Of a DNA stretch of 36,433 bases, positions 15,684 to 23,253 are shown piece by piece. The notes under the pieces were generated by a model. That model searched no databases. It was not told the origin of the DNA and saw only the letters and a list, made by a program, of their open reading frames with translations. Position 1 is the stretch's first letter, and every line of letters starts with the position of its first letter. This DNA is from Candidatus Aminicenantota bacterium. GTDB taxonomy: Bacteria; Acidobacteriota; Aminicenantia; Aminicenantales; Aminicenantaceae. The DNA lies in contig DAOVDU010000011.1 in NCBI GenBank assembly GCA_030669305.1, positions 1 through 36,433 of the forward strand. The letters run 5' to 3'. A program made the position numbers and the translations under genes.

Positions 15684-17045
15684 CTATCCTAGAAATGAAA
15701 TTCCGAGGCTTTTAATTTTTTCGTGTAGGAAAGCTTCTTCAATTTTCAGTTCTGAAGCTGCATTAGAGATATCCCAATTGTACTTTAATAACACATTATG
15801 TATATATTCTTTTTCGAATTGCTCCTTAGCCTGTTTTAGAGGCTGATTTTCCTTGATTCCTGAATTGTATTGAGATTCTCTTGGCTCAACAAGAAGAAAA
15901 AGGTGGGAAGCCGTTATCTCTTCATCCTGGACCATTATCACAAACCTTTCAATAACATTGATGAGTTCACTGACATTTCCTGGCCAGGTATAATTGATGA
16001 AGGCCTGCATGGCTTCTTTACTCATAGTTTTCTGCTTTTTTCCATATTCAAAAGAGAAGTATTTTAGGAAGTGATTTATTAATAAAGGAATATCTTCTTT
16101 TCGTTCTCTTAGAGGAGGAACGACCATCGGAATAATGTTGAGTTTGAAAAACAGATCCTCTCTGAATTTTTTCTTTGCGATTAGTTCTCTCAAGTTTTTA
16201 TCCGTAGCAGCAATAAGTCTGGTATCAACAGATATAGAATCAAATGACCCTAAGGGCTCAAATTTTTGTTCTTTAATTGCCTTGACCAGCTTCGCTTGAG
16301 TTTTTAAACTCATATCACCAATCTCATCAAGGAAGAGGGTTCCTCCATCGGCAAGTAATAGTTTCCCCTTTTTGTCTTTTTTTGTACGTTGAGAAGTTTC
16401 GTTGACAACCCCAAACAATTCGCTTTCAATCAGGTCGTCAGGAATAGCCGCAGAATTTATTTGGATAAACCTTTTGTTTTTTCTCGGGCTTTGCTGATGA
16501 ATCAATCGTGCAATAAGTTCTTTTCCTGTGCCATTTTCTCCATATATGAGGACCTGGCCATTAGTGGGAGCTGCTATCTTTATTTCTGTTTTTAGTTTTT
16601 GAATTAAAGGGCTTTTTCCGACTAGATGATATTTTGCCCTTATTTTTTCTCGAAGCTGAATATTTTCGTCTTCTAATTTTTTTTGCTTTAAAGCATTTTT
16701 CACGGTTAAAACAACTTTTTCCAGGGAAAGAGGCTTTTCCAAAAAATCGTAAGCGCCAAGTTTCGTTGCCTTTACAGCTGACTCCACGGAGCCATGCCCA
16801 GTGATCATAACTACTTGGGTATTTTCTTCTGTTGTTTTTATCTTTTCCAGGATTTCCATTCCATTCATTTTGGGCAGCCAGATGTCAAGAAAGATGAGAT
16901 CGAAATTCTCTCCTCTTAACAGATTGAGACCTTCTTCGCCAGTATCGGTTGCTTTGACCATAAATCCTTCATCCTCTAGAATACCTTTAAGCGAGGACCT
17001 GATACCGGCCTCATCATCGATAACAAGAATTTTATCTTTGATCAT
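15684..17045 (-). CDS. NtrC/NtrX-family response regulator with altered GAFTGA loop
   Basis: The 453-residue protein has a receiver domain (about 1-120; phosphorylated Asp in FLDIWLPKMNG, conserved Lys in DFLEKPLS). An AAA+ domain follows (about 140-370; Walker A GENGTGKE, Walker B GGTLFLDEIGDM, arginine finger region FREDLFFKLN and PPLRERKEDIP). A Fis-type helix-turn-helix closes it (about 410-453). Between ELFG and KGKLLLADGG, where HEKGAFTGA is expected, it reads VVNETSQRTKKDK, so the loop that contacts sigma-54 is missing. The recognition helix is also unusual (EEAFLHEKIKSLGI). It probably does not open sigma-54 promoters and may work as a sigma-54-independent regulator. It overlaps the kinase gene by 4 bases (ATGA). 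Confidence 0.88.
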   Translation of the reverse strand: MIKDKILVIDDEAGIRSSLKGILEDEGFMVKATDTGEEGLNLLRGENFDLIFLDIWLPKMNGMEILEKIKTTEENTQVVMITGHGSVESAVKATKLGAYDFLEKPLSLEKVVLTVKNALKQKKLEDENIQLREKIRAKYHLVGKSPLIQKLKTEIKIAAPTNGQVLIYGENGTGKELIARLIHQQSPRKNKRFIQINSAAIPDDLIESELFGVVNETSQRTKKDKKGKLLLADGGTLFLDEIGDMSLKTQAKLVKAIKEQKFEPLGSFDSISVDTRLIAATDKNLRELIAKKKFREDLFFKLNIIPMVVPPLRERKEDIPLLINHFLKYFSFEYGKKQKTMSKEAMQAFINYTWPGNVSELINVIERFVIMVQDEEITASHLFLLVEPRESQYNSGIKENQPLKQAKEQFEKEYIHNVLLKYNWDISNAASELKIEEAFLHEKIKSLGISFLG

Positions 17046-19204
17046 GTTGGTATCTGGATAACAAATCTTGCCCCAGTCGGCTGATTGTTTTTCACTTCAA
17101 TAGTTCCATTATGCTCGGTTATTACCTGATTGACAATTGCTAGCCCTAAGCCTGTCCCCATTTTTTTTGTTGAAAAATGCGGATGAAAGAGTTTTTCTTT
17201 ATCTTTTACAGAGATGCCCGGACCAGAGTCAGAAATCTCTATTTGTACTCTTTGTTGGAGCTTATCGAACGATGTGCGGATTTTTATTTCCCCCTTTTTA
17301 TTCATGGCATCGATAGCATTATCAAAAAGGTTGATAAATACTCGCCTCATTTGGTCAGGATCGATTTGAATAGGAGTGGGGACATCCGAAGAGAAAAGAG
17401 CCTCAAATTCGATATCAGAAAAAATTCCTGTAAAGAGCGAAATTGTTTGATCAATGACTTCATGGAGATCCGCAGAATGGAGATGAATATTAGGCATTCG
17501 AGCAAAATTGGAAAATTCGTCTACAAGGGATTTTATAGTTGTAGCTTCTTGAACAATTGTGTTGGCTCCTTCTTCGATAACTGCGTCATAATTTTTTTTA
17601 TTTTTCTTTAAGTTTTTTATGATTCTTTCGGCTGAGAGCTGGATAGGTGTTAAAGGATTTTTAATTTCATGGGCAATTCGTTGTGCTATCTCTTTCCAGG
17701 CAGCGATTTTTTGGGCTTTTATTAGTTGAGTCAAATCGTCGAGTGTGACGATCATACCTGAAAATTCATTGTTCGATTGGCTTAATGGAGACAGAGTTAA
17801 AACTAGAGTTGTACTCTGGTTGTCAAAGTTTATATTTATTTCTCTGTCGGACAATTTATATTGTCTCTTCAGCCCACGTTGGATATTCTCCAGAATTTCT
17901 ACATATTTCACATGGCTAAGAACATCTTTGTAGCTTTTGCCGATGAGATTTTTCTCTTTTAATGTCAGCATTTCCCGTGCAGTAGGGTTAATGGTTGTAA
18001 TTATCCCTTCAGCGTCCAGGGTGATAACGCCAGTGGTTATGTTGCTCAAGATGGTCTCAATGTACTGCTTTCTTGCTTCCAACTCTGAGGTTTTTTGGGC
18101 AATCTTGTGTTGGCTCTCGTTTAAATCAGATATCATTTCATTGAAGGAATCAATGAGAATTCCCAGTTCATCAGAGGCGGGATCCTCAACTCTAACTTCT
18201 AAGTTCCCTTTGGATACTTCTTTTGTAGCATGGGCAAGTTTTTCAATAGGGACTGTGATTCCTTTGGCAAGATGAAACCCAATCCAGCTTGCTGCAAAAA
18301 TAATGAGTAGTGTGATAAAAATGAGGGTCATAAGATAGAAAGTTTTTACCGGGTTCTTTTGTATTTTCAGTTGGCGGTATCTTTGTACGTAAGAGGTGAT
18401 GTTATTGATTTTTTGAGCATAGTTTTGGGGAAGGAATTTTCCTGCGACAACCAACAGGTTTCCGGTATCGGGAATGTTAAAAGAAATGCCCCGGCGGATC
18501 ATCTCTCCATTTCCCATGGGATCAATGCTGCTGAATATTTCACCGAGATGAGCTCTTTTAACAATGTTTGTTTTAAGATCTTGGTAATACTGGAGAGGGA
18601 GATCCGGGTTGAGATAGGAAAATAATTCATCATCATCTAAATAAATGCCTATCTCATCAAGTTTGTATTCAGTCAGCTTATCTTTAGTAAATTCCATTAA
18701 AGGCATTCTCCCCTTACTGATGAGATTTTGTTTTTGTATAGCCCTACTCAATTGTTGTGCGTAGTGGAGGGTTATTTCTTCACTGTTCGTGTAAAATCCG
18801 TCAGCAAGGCCTTTTGTGTCGTCTAGGATTTTATCTATAGGAGTTTTAAACCAGTGTTCGATGTTCCGGCTGATTAAGTCACTGGCGAAAAAGAAAAGCA
18901 AGAGCGTTGGGATAAGAGAGAGTGCGATAAAAAAGAGGAGCAATTTTGTTTTAAAATGGGCTCCGAGAACCTTTCGTTTTCTTTCAAGATAGAGCTTTAT
19001 TAAACTCCTGCCTAAAACAAAAAGAAGAATGAGAAAAAGAAGGATAACAATAATCTGGAGAGAGGAGAGAAGTATATTCGTGACCGATGTAGGCGAAAAT
19101 TGCTGTGTCTCTCGAAAGAAAAATTCAATGGCAAAAAAGAGAATAATCAGGAGGATAATGATGGCCCCTATTATGCGAGGGCCTTTTTTCTTTGAATCTT
19201 CCAT
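17042..19204 (-). CDS. NtrY-like membrane sensor histidine kinase
   Basis: This 720-residue kinase has three N-terminal membrane helices (about residues 11-30, 42-66 and 88-112), a periplasmic domain of about 180 residues, and a fourth helix at about 292-315. HAMP (about 318-370), PAS (about 385-480), HisKA with the H-box AHEIKNPLTPIQLSAER (about 505-530) and HATPase_c (NLFDNAIDAM, DSGPGI, GTGLGLAI) follow. That is the NtrY architecture, a sensor tied to nitrogen or redox responses in other bacteria. All catalytic boxes are intact. The ATGA overlap with the regulator gene makes the pair cognate. It follows a rodZ-like gene by 13 bases. Confidence 0.9.
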   Translation of the reverse strand: MEDSKKKGPRIIGAIIILLIILFFAIEFFFRETQQFSPTSVTNILLSSLQIIVILLFLILLFVLGRSLIKLYLERKRKVLGAHFKTKLLLFFIALSLIPTLLLFFFASDLISRNIEHWFKTPIDKILDDTKGLADGFYTNSEEITLHYAQQLSRAIQKQNLISKGRMPLMEFTKDKLTEYKLDEIGIYLDDDELFSYLNPDLPLQYYQDLKTNIVKRAHLGEIFSSIDPMGNGEMIRRGISFNIPDTGNLLVVAGKFLPQNYAQKINNITSYVQRYRQLKIQKNPVKTFYLMTLIFITLLIIFAASWIGFHLAKGITVPIEKLAHATKEVSKGNLEVRVEDPASDELGILIDSFNEMISDLNESQHKIAQKTSELEARKQYIETILSNITTGVITLDAEGIITTINPTAREMLTLKEKNLIGKSYKDVLSHVKYVEILENIQRGLKRQYKLSDREININFDNQSTTLVLTLSPLSQSNNEFSGMIVTLDDLTQLIKAQKIAAWKEIAQRIAHEIKNPLTPIQLSAERIIKNLKKNKKNYDAVIEEGANTIVQEATTIKSLVDEFSNFARMPNIHLHSADLHEVIDQTISLFTGIFSDIEFEALFSSDVPTPIQIDPDQMRRVFINLFDNAIDAMNKKGEIKIRTSFDKLQQRVQIEISDSGPGISVKDKEKLFHPHFSTKKMGTGLGLAIVNQVITEHNGTIEVKNNQPTGARFVIQIPT

Positions 19205-19217
19205 TTTTGCTATAAAG

Positions 19218-19988
19218 TCAGATCTTTTTCATGCTGTCTGATCCGTCATTTAAATCAAGGAACTGCTGAATATTGTCTATGGTAATTCTAACATTCTTGA
19301 CAACAGCACCAGAAACTCCCAGTTTTCTGCCTCTCTTGTTGTTTAAAGTGTAAGTTATTCCTCCTGCATTCCCTAAATGGATGAGGAATTCTTCGAGAGC
19401 TCTTATCTGGACTAGCTCTCCTGGTTGTTTAATGCCGTTTAATTTTATTTCACCGTCTGCATACACCTGAAGCCAGGTTTTTTGTTGAAACGAGATTTCA
19501 AGGTTTAATCCATATTCCTCTTCTTCTGGTTCAGTTGCAGGAGGTGGTGAAATATTTCTTTGGCTAAATGTTGGGGGTGGTAGTGTTTCCACAGGGATTG
19601 AGTTTTCTTTTTTTTGAAAAATAAAATAGAGGCAGATAAGAATAGCTAGAAAAGTTATAGATATTAAAGCAAAGATTAACAGGTTCTTTTTCTTCCTGGG
19701 AATGGCTCTGAAAACTCCTTTTTTTTCTTCTTCGTCTTCTAAAGTTTGTTTTTGAAGGAGGGCCGTTTCATAATAATTATTAAGGACAGTATCTTCTTCT
19801 AAGCCAACATATTTTGCGTAAGCGCGGATGATACTTTTTGTAAAAAATTTCTCTGGAAGCACATCTAACTGGTCTTCTTCTAAAGCTCTTAGAAACCTTA
19901 GGTTAATCTTTGTCGCATCTGAAATTTCCTTTAGAGAAATTCCCCTCAATTCTCGTTCTCTTTTGAGTTCTTGCCCAATATATGCCAT
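19218..19988 (-). CDS. RodZ-like HTH/membrane protein
   Basis: The N-terminal helix-turn-helix (about residues 1-70, IGQELKRERELRGISLKEIS) is of the RodZ HTH_25 type. A transmembrane helix lies at about residues 105-125, then a proline-rich linker (PPPTFSQRNISPPPATEP). The C-terminal domain (about 160-250) contains a WLQVYADGE motif as in DUF4115. RodZ links the MreB cytoskeleton to the membrane in rod-shaped cells. A TTG at 20024 would add 12 residues; the ATG at 19988 matches the family start better, although no ribosome-binding site is evident there. Its tight linkage to ntrY/ntrX-like genes suggests the kinase may watch the envelope. mreB itself is not in the window. Confidence 0.8.
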   Translation of the reverse strand: MAYIGQELKRERELRGISLKEISDATKINLRFLRALEEDQLDVLPEKFFTKSIIRAYAKYVGLEEDTVLNNYYETALLQKQTLEDEEEKKGVFRAIPRKKKNLLIFALISITFLAILICLYFIFQKKENSIPVETLPPPTFSQRNISPPPATEPEEEEYGLNLEISFQQKTWLQVYADGEIKLNGIKQPGELVQIRALEEFLIHLGNAGGITYTLNNKRGRKLGVSGAVVKNVRITIDNIQQFLDLNDGSDSMKKI

Positions 19989-20112
19989 TTTTTGAATTTT
20001 AGGACAAGAAACACCTCTTGTCAATAAATACTAACATGGCAAGACAAGCAAGACAAGCAATACAAATTTGGTTTAAGGGTTAAAATTTAGGATTTTAGTT
20101 TTTAATATTTAT

Positions 20113-20334
20113 GGTTCTTCTCCCAATTAGTTGATGCAAAGGGTTCGAGGATTCAAGGATTCAAGTGTTTTTTTTGTAGCGAGTTAGTAAGTGCTTTGAG
20201 CATCCTCTCAACCTCTCCTATTCCCTCCTGTGCAAACTTTTAATTCTTTGTAATTCTTAAGCATTTCACTCGAATCCCTGACCCCTTGACCCCTTGAATC
20301 CTTATGATCCTAACAACTCTTTTGGAGATGATCC
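20113..20334. mobile_element. MITE-like element, copy B (222 bp)
   Basis: The ends begin GGTTCTTCTCC (left) and GGATCATCTCC (right, complement). Flanking octamers are ATATTTAT (20105-20112) and ATACTTAT (20335-20342), matching 7 of 8. The interior minus strand starts MLKNYKELKV and then jumps to the coding remains of EVERMLKAL in another frame, so the middle of the four-helix-bundle gene is gone. Length and deletion junction are the same as in copy C, with about six base differences between them. The 94 bases after it contain only a small GACGGAACAGAC-type direct repeat. Confidence 0.8.
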
Positions 20335-20428
20335 ATACTTATATTAAATTGCTTGCTTATTTCAAATGATAGTAGGAATTTACGGAACAGACCAAATAGA
20401 CGGAACAGACGGAATAGCGATTAGCTAT

Positions 20429-21289
20429 TCAGACTTTCAGAAATTGGGCAAGAGAGCTGAAGCTTCCTAAAAAGCCGATAACTGCACCTGCTCCAATGAG
20501 GGAAATACTTTGTGAGAGAGAAAGATAGCGGAAATTGATGAGTTCATTCAAGGCGCCCAAGGATGAGCCAAGATAAAGAGGGAAAAGCTTTATTACGAGA
20601 AATAGCACAAATAATGACAGCATCCCCCCTAGTATCCCCATTATAATTCCATCAAGAAGAAAAGGGATTCTAATAAATGTGTTTGTTGCTCCCACCAGAC
20701 GGAGAATTCCGATTTCATCTTTTCGAGCAAAAACACTTAGCTTGATGACATTAGAAATGATAAAAAAGGATGCCAAAATCAGTATTCCCCCAAGAAAGAA
20801 TCCTACAGCCTTGGCCAATCTGCTGAGCGATTGCATCCTTTCTACCCAATCTTTATTAAATTGGACATCATCGATACCTTTCATATTCTGCATGCTTTGG
20901 ATAAAAGACTGAGTTTCATCAGAAGAAAGGATTTTTTCTTTAAGAGTAGTTTCAAAAGAAGGAGGGAAAGGATTGATCTTTAAATTATTGACTATTCCTT
21001 GAAGTTCAGGAAATTTTTCCAGGAATTTTCCTAGTGCTTGCTCTGAACTAATAAATTGTGTCTTTATGACTTCGGAGGATTTTTTTAATTTTTCTCCAAT
21101 GGTATTCCTATCTTTTTCAGATAAATCCTTCTTGAGAAAGAAGACGATGACCATGTTTTTAGAAATCTGCTGGGCTGTGTATTGGAGGTTGTTCGAAAGC
21201 GAAAGGAATATCCCGACAATAAGAAAGGAGAGGCATATTATTGTGACAGAAAAAACGTTGCGAACTCTATACTGCCAGAGGTTGTTCAA
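20429..21289 (-). CDS. ftsX: Cell-division ABC transporter membrane protein FtsX
   Basis: FtsX is the membrane half of FtsEX, which couples divisome assembly to peptidoglycan hydrolase activation. The protein has a first membrane helix at about residues 14-33, an extracytoplasmic domain of about 120 residues, and three C-terminal helices from about residue 165. The conserved ARKDEIGILRLVGAT lies at about 188-202. The coordinates use the TTG at 21289, which has no ribosome-binding site. The frame stays open upstream and reads YQKTKYFLTETLNNLW, a typical FtsX start, back to an ATT at 21325 overlapping the ftsE stop, with AAAGGA 9 bases before it. True translation may therefore start at ATT, giving 298 residues. 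Confidence 0.92.
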   Translation of the reverse strand: MNNLWQYRVRNVFSVTIICLSFLIVGIFLSLSNNLQYTAQQISKNMVIVFFLKKDLSEKDRNTIGEKLKKSSEVIKTQFISSEQALGKFLEKFPELQGIVNNLKINPFPPSFETTLKEKILSSDETQSFIQSMQNMKGIDDVQFNKDWVERMQSLSRLAKAVGFFLGGILILASFFIISNVIKLSVFARKDEIGILRLVGATNTFIRIPFLLDGIIMGILGGMLSLFVLFLVIKLFPLYLGSSLGALNELINFRYLSLSQSISLIGAGAVIGFLGSFSSLAQFLKV

Positions 21290-21324
21290 CGTTTCTGTTA
21301 GAAAATATTTTGTTTTTTGATAAA

Positions 21325-21990
21325 TTATAGTGTTTCCTTTCTAAGTAATTTTCCCTTATAGAGGAAAAAAATTTTATGGCCAAAATGCCTAATCAGCTCC
21401 CTATCGTGGGTGCATATGATAACAGTAGCTCCTTTCTTATTTATTTCCTTGAACAAGCTCATGATTTCAAAAGCAAGCTCTGGATCAAGGTTTCCGGTTG
21501 GCTCGTCAGCCAGAATAATTTTAGGGCTGTTTACAACCGCCCTGGCAATAGCCACTCTCTGTTGCTCACCATAAGATAAATGAGCGGGGTATTCCCACAT
21601 TTTGTGGTGGAGATTGACCATCCTCAGGGCGTTAAAAACTCTTCTTCTAATATCTTTCCTGGCAATACCGAGAACCTGGAGGACGATTGCAATATTATCA
21701 AATACTCTTTTGTGGAAGAGAAGGCGAAAGTCTTGGAAAACAATACCCATAGTTCGCCTAAGGCTATATATTTTGTGGTCGGGAACTCGCAAGATGTTTC
21801 TTCGATTTATGACTATTTGACCTTGAGTAGGGAAGATTTCTCGAAAAATAATTTTGAGAAGTGTAGTTTTTCCTGAACCGCTGGGGCCAGTGATAAAGCA
21901 AAAATCTCCTCTTTCTGCCCGGAAAGTGATATCAGATAATGCCCACTGGGGTTTCTGGTACTGTTTCCATATATGATAGAGTTCAATCAT
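21325..21990 (-). CDS. ftsE: Cell-division ATP-binding protein FtsE
   Basis: FtsE is the cytoplasmic ATPase of FtsEX. Walker A GPSGSGKTT is at about residues 35-43, the Q-loop at IVFQDFRLL (about 87-95), the signature LSYGEQQR at about 139-146, and Walker B IILADEPTGNLD at about 159-170. At 221 residues it is standard length. Its start codon follows within 3 bases of an 8-bp repeat tract and has only a weak GAAAG as ribosome-binding site. It is followed at once by ftsX. Confidence 0.94.
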   Translation of the reverse strand: MIELYHIWKQYQKPQWALSDITFRAERGDFCFITGPSGSGKTTLLKIIFREIFPTQGQIVINRRNILRVPDHKIYSLRRTMGIVFQDFRLLFHKRVFDNIAIVLQVLGIARKDIRRRVFNALRMVNLHHKMWEYPAHLSYGEQQRVAIARAVVNSPKIILADEPTGNLDPELAFEIMSLFKEINKKGATVIICTHDRELIRHFGHKIFFLYKGKLLRKETL

Positions 21991-21992
21991 CT

Positions 21993-22030
21993 TTCAGTTA
22001 GACAGTTGGTCTGTTAATCTGTTAATCTGC
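21993..22030. repeat. Short 8-bp-unit repeat tract (family R3), copy 3
   Basis: About four and a half octamers (CAGTTAGA, CAGTTGGT, CTGTTAAT, CTGTTAAT) sit directly upstream of the ftsE start codon. Only one arm of the palindrome is present. The rest of the gap to 22155 holds nothing recognisable. Confidence 0.65.
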
Positions 22031-22154
22031 TGAGTATGAATTTCCAATCCAATTACAGGTTCATAAAGTTAGGATTTCATCAGTTGAAGAAGGATTATAA
22101 CACACCACTTTTAGGATTCAAAGATGGAAAAAGAAAATGTAGAAAGAATCTCTA

Positions 22155-22328
22155 TTAAATGAACAGAAACATAAACCAGCCAAAGATAAATGCACCCAAT
22201 ACCATGATGAGAAAAAGAGAAAGAGCATACCTTATTTGGGATTTTTTTTCATTTCTTCTGATAAGCGCTAAAACGATACAGACAAAGGCTGAGTAAAGCA
22301 CCATGGAAAAAAGGTGGCTCTTTAACAT
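22155..22328 (-). CDS. Small membrane protein, 57 residues, unknown function
   Basis: On the minus strand an ATG at 22328 overlaps the stop of the upstream gene as TAATG and opens a 57-codon frame ending TAA at 22155. It encodes two hydrophobic helices (MVLYSAFVCIVLALI at about 9-23 and LSLFLIMVLGAFIFGWFMF at about 36-54) separated by the positively charged loop RRNEKKSQIR. The exact stop/start overlap and clean membrane topology argue that it is real and translationally coupled. I do not recognise the family. It is too short for many gene finders. Confidence 0.6.
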   Translation of the reverse strand: MLKSHLFSMVLYSAFVCIVLALIRRNEKKSQIRYALSLFLIMVLGAFIFGWFMFLFI

Positions 22329-22696
22329 TATTTCTTTTTCCCTCTTGCAATATCTAAGGCATCCAGGGTGATGAGATAATTCAAGAGCCCTGCTCCTGCA
22401 ATGTATGCCGTTCCAAATTCAAAAGTGACATTTTTCAGGTTCCCCAAGCCGAACGCAAAGAACTTAGAAAGAATATAGAAAAGACCAATACCCATATCGG
22501 AGAAGAAAGCAAGAACTGTAAGGGGATTTTCAGTCTGGAAGGAATATATCTTACCTCCCATGAAGAGGCCGATGACTGCCATAGATGAGATACAAACAAA
22601 AAAGATCAACCCATGCCAATATTTTTTCAAAGTAATATGCCCTAAACCTGGGATGAACCATCCCAGAATAAGGCAGATGAAGGATTTAGCATTCAT
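22328..22696 (-). CDS. Small multi-pass membrane protein (DUF6677-like)
   Basis: The 122-residue protein has hydrophobic segments at about residues 4-17, 28-47, 60-80 and 92-112. It begins with GWFIPGLGHITLKKYW, close to the start of TM2-like and DUF6677 proteins, which are common in Acidobacteriota-type genomes and have no established function. A 57-residue membrane protein is translated from its overlapping TAATG stop/start, so the two probably form a complex. The family assignment is from memory of the N-terminal motif and is moderate. Confidence 0.65.
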   Translation of the reverse strand: MNAKSFICLILGWFIPGLGHITLKKYWHGLIFFVCISSMAVIGLFMGGKIYSFQTENPLTVLAFFSDMGIGLFYILSKFFAFGLGNLKNVTFEFGTAYIAGAGLLNYLITLDALDIARGKKK

Positions 22697-22750
22697 TTTG
22701 GACTAGAAATAATAAAAGAAAACAGTAATCAAATCAAGGAAAAAAAGTCA

Positions 22751-22792
22751 CAGGCATTTTTTTTTATAAAAAAACAGCCTGCGCCTTTTTTT
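22751..22792. terminator. Possible bidirectional Rho-independent terminator
   Basis: CAGGC (22751-22755) pairs with GCCTG (22777-22781), and the intervening T-run and A-run can extend the stem. A T-run follows on the plus strand (22786-22792) and another on the minus strand (from 22746 down). It lies in a divergent intergenic region, so its role is unclear; it could insulate against read-through. Confidence 0.35.
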
Positions 22793-23115
22793 CCAGTTAG
22801 TCAGTTACTCGGTTATTCGGTTAGTCTGTTATTTTAATTAAAATATGGCTCATCTCCAAAAGAGTTGATAAGATCATAAGGATTCAAGGGGTCAAGGGGT
22901 CAGGGATTCGAGTGAAAGGCTTAAGAATTACAAAGAATTAAAAGTTTGCACAGGAGGGAATAGGAGAGGTTGAGAGGATGCTCAAAGCACTTACTAAATC
23001 GCTACAAAAAAAACACTTGAATCCTTGAATCCTCGAACCCTTTGCATCAACTAATTGGGAGAAGAACCTAAAATATTAAACTGACTAACTGATTAACTGA
23101 CTAACTGACTAACAG
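22793..23115. repeat. Palindromic 8-bp-unit array (family R3), copy 4, split by MITE copy C
   Basis: The left arm (22793-22846) has AGTTAGTC/GGTTAGTC octamers ending in the centre TTATTTTAATTAAAATAT. The right arm (23069-23115) resumes TAAAATATTAAACTGACTAA and more octamers. Removing 22847-23068 and one octamer copy restores a palindrome like the intact array at 15448. Downstream, 23120-23165 holds AACCAGATAAACCA-type short repeats before the porin gene. Confidence 0.8.
22847..23068. mobile_element. MITE-like element, copy C (222 bp, inverted relative to A and B)
   Basis: The ends begin GGCTCATCTCC and, on the other strand, GGTTCTTCTCC. A perfect octamer duplication TAAAATAT flanks it (22839-22846 and 23069-23076). 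It differs from copy B at about six positions in 222. One change alters the start codon of the four-helix-bundle remnant (ATG to AGG). It is inserted in the centre of an R3 palindrome, and an unoccupied copy of the same site occurs at 15501-15508. Confidence 0.85.
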
Positions 23116-23253
23116 CTCCTTTTCCCGCATATTTAAACCAGATAAACCAAATAAACCAGATAAACGTTTTTCCCCCATTAGCCTGAGCTGTCACGGAAAT
23201 AGAGGTTATTGCTATTGCAAGCTGGATACAGTTTCATTATAATGGGCGTTCGG

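Noticed and set aside
21580-21876. 98-codon plus-strand frame opposite ftsE
   Set aside because: It is the complement of conserved ABC ATPase motifs, a shadow frame.
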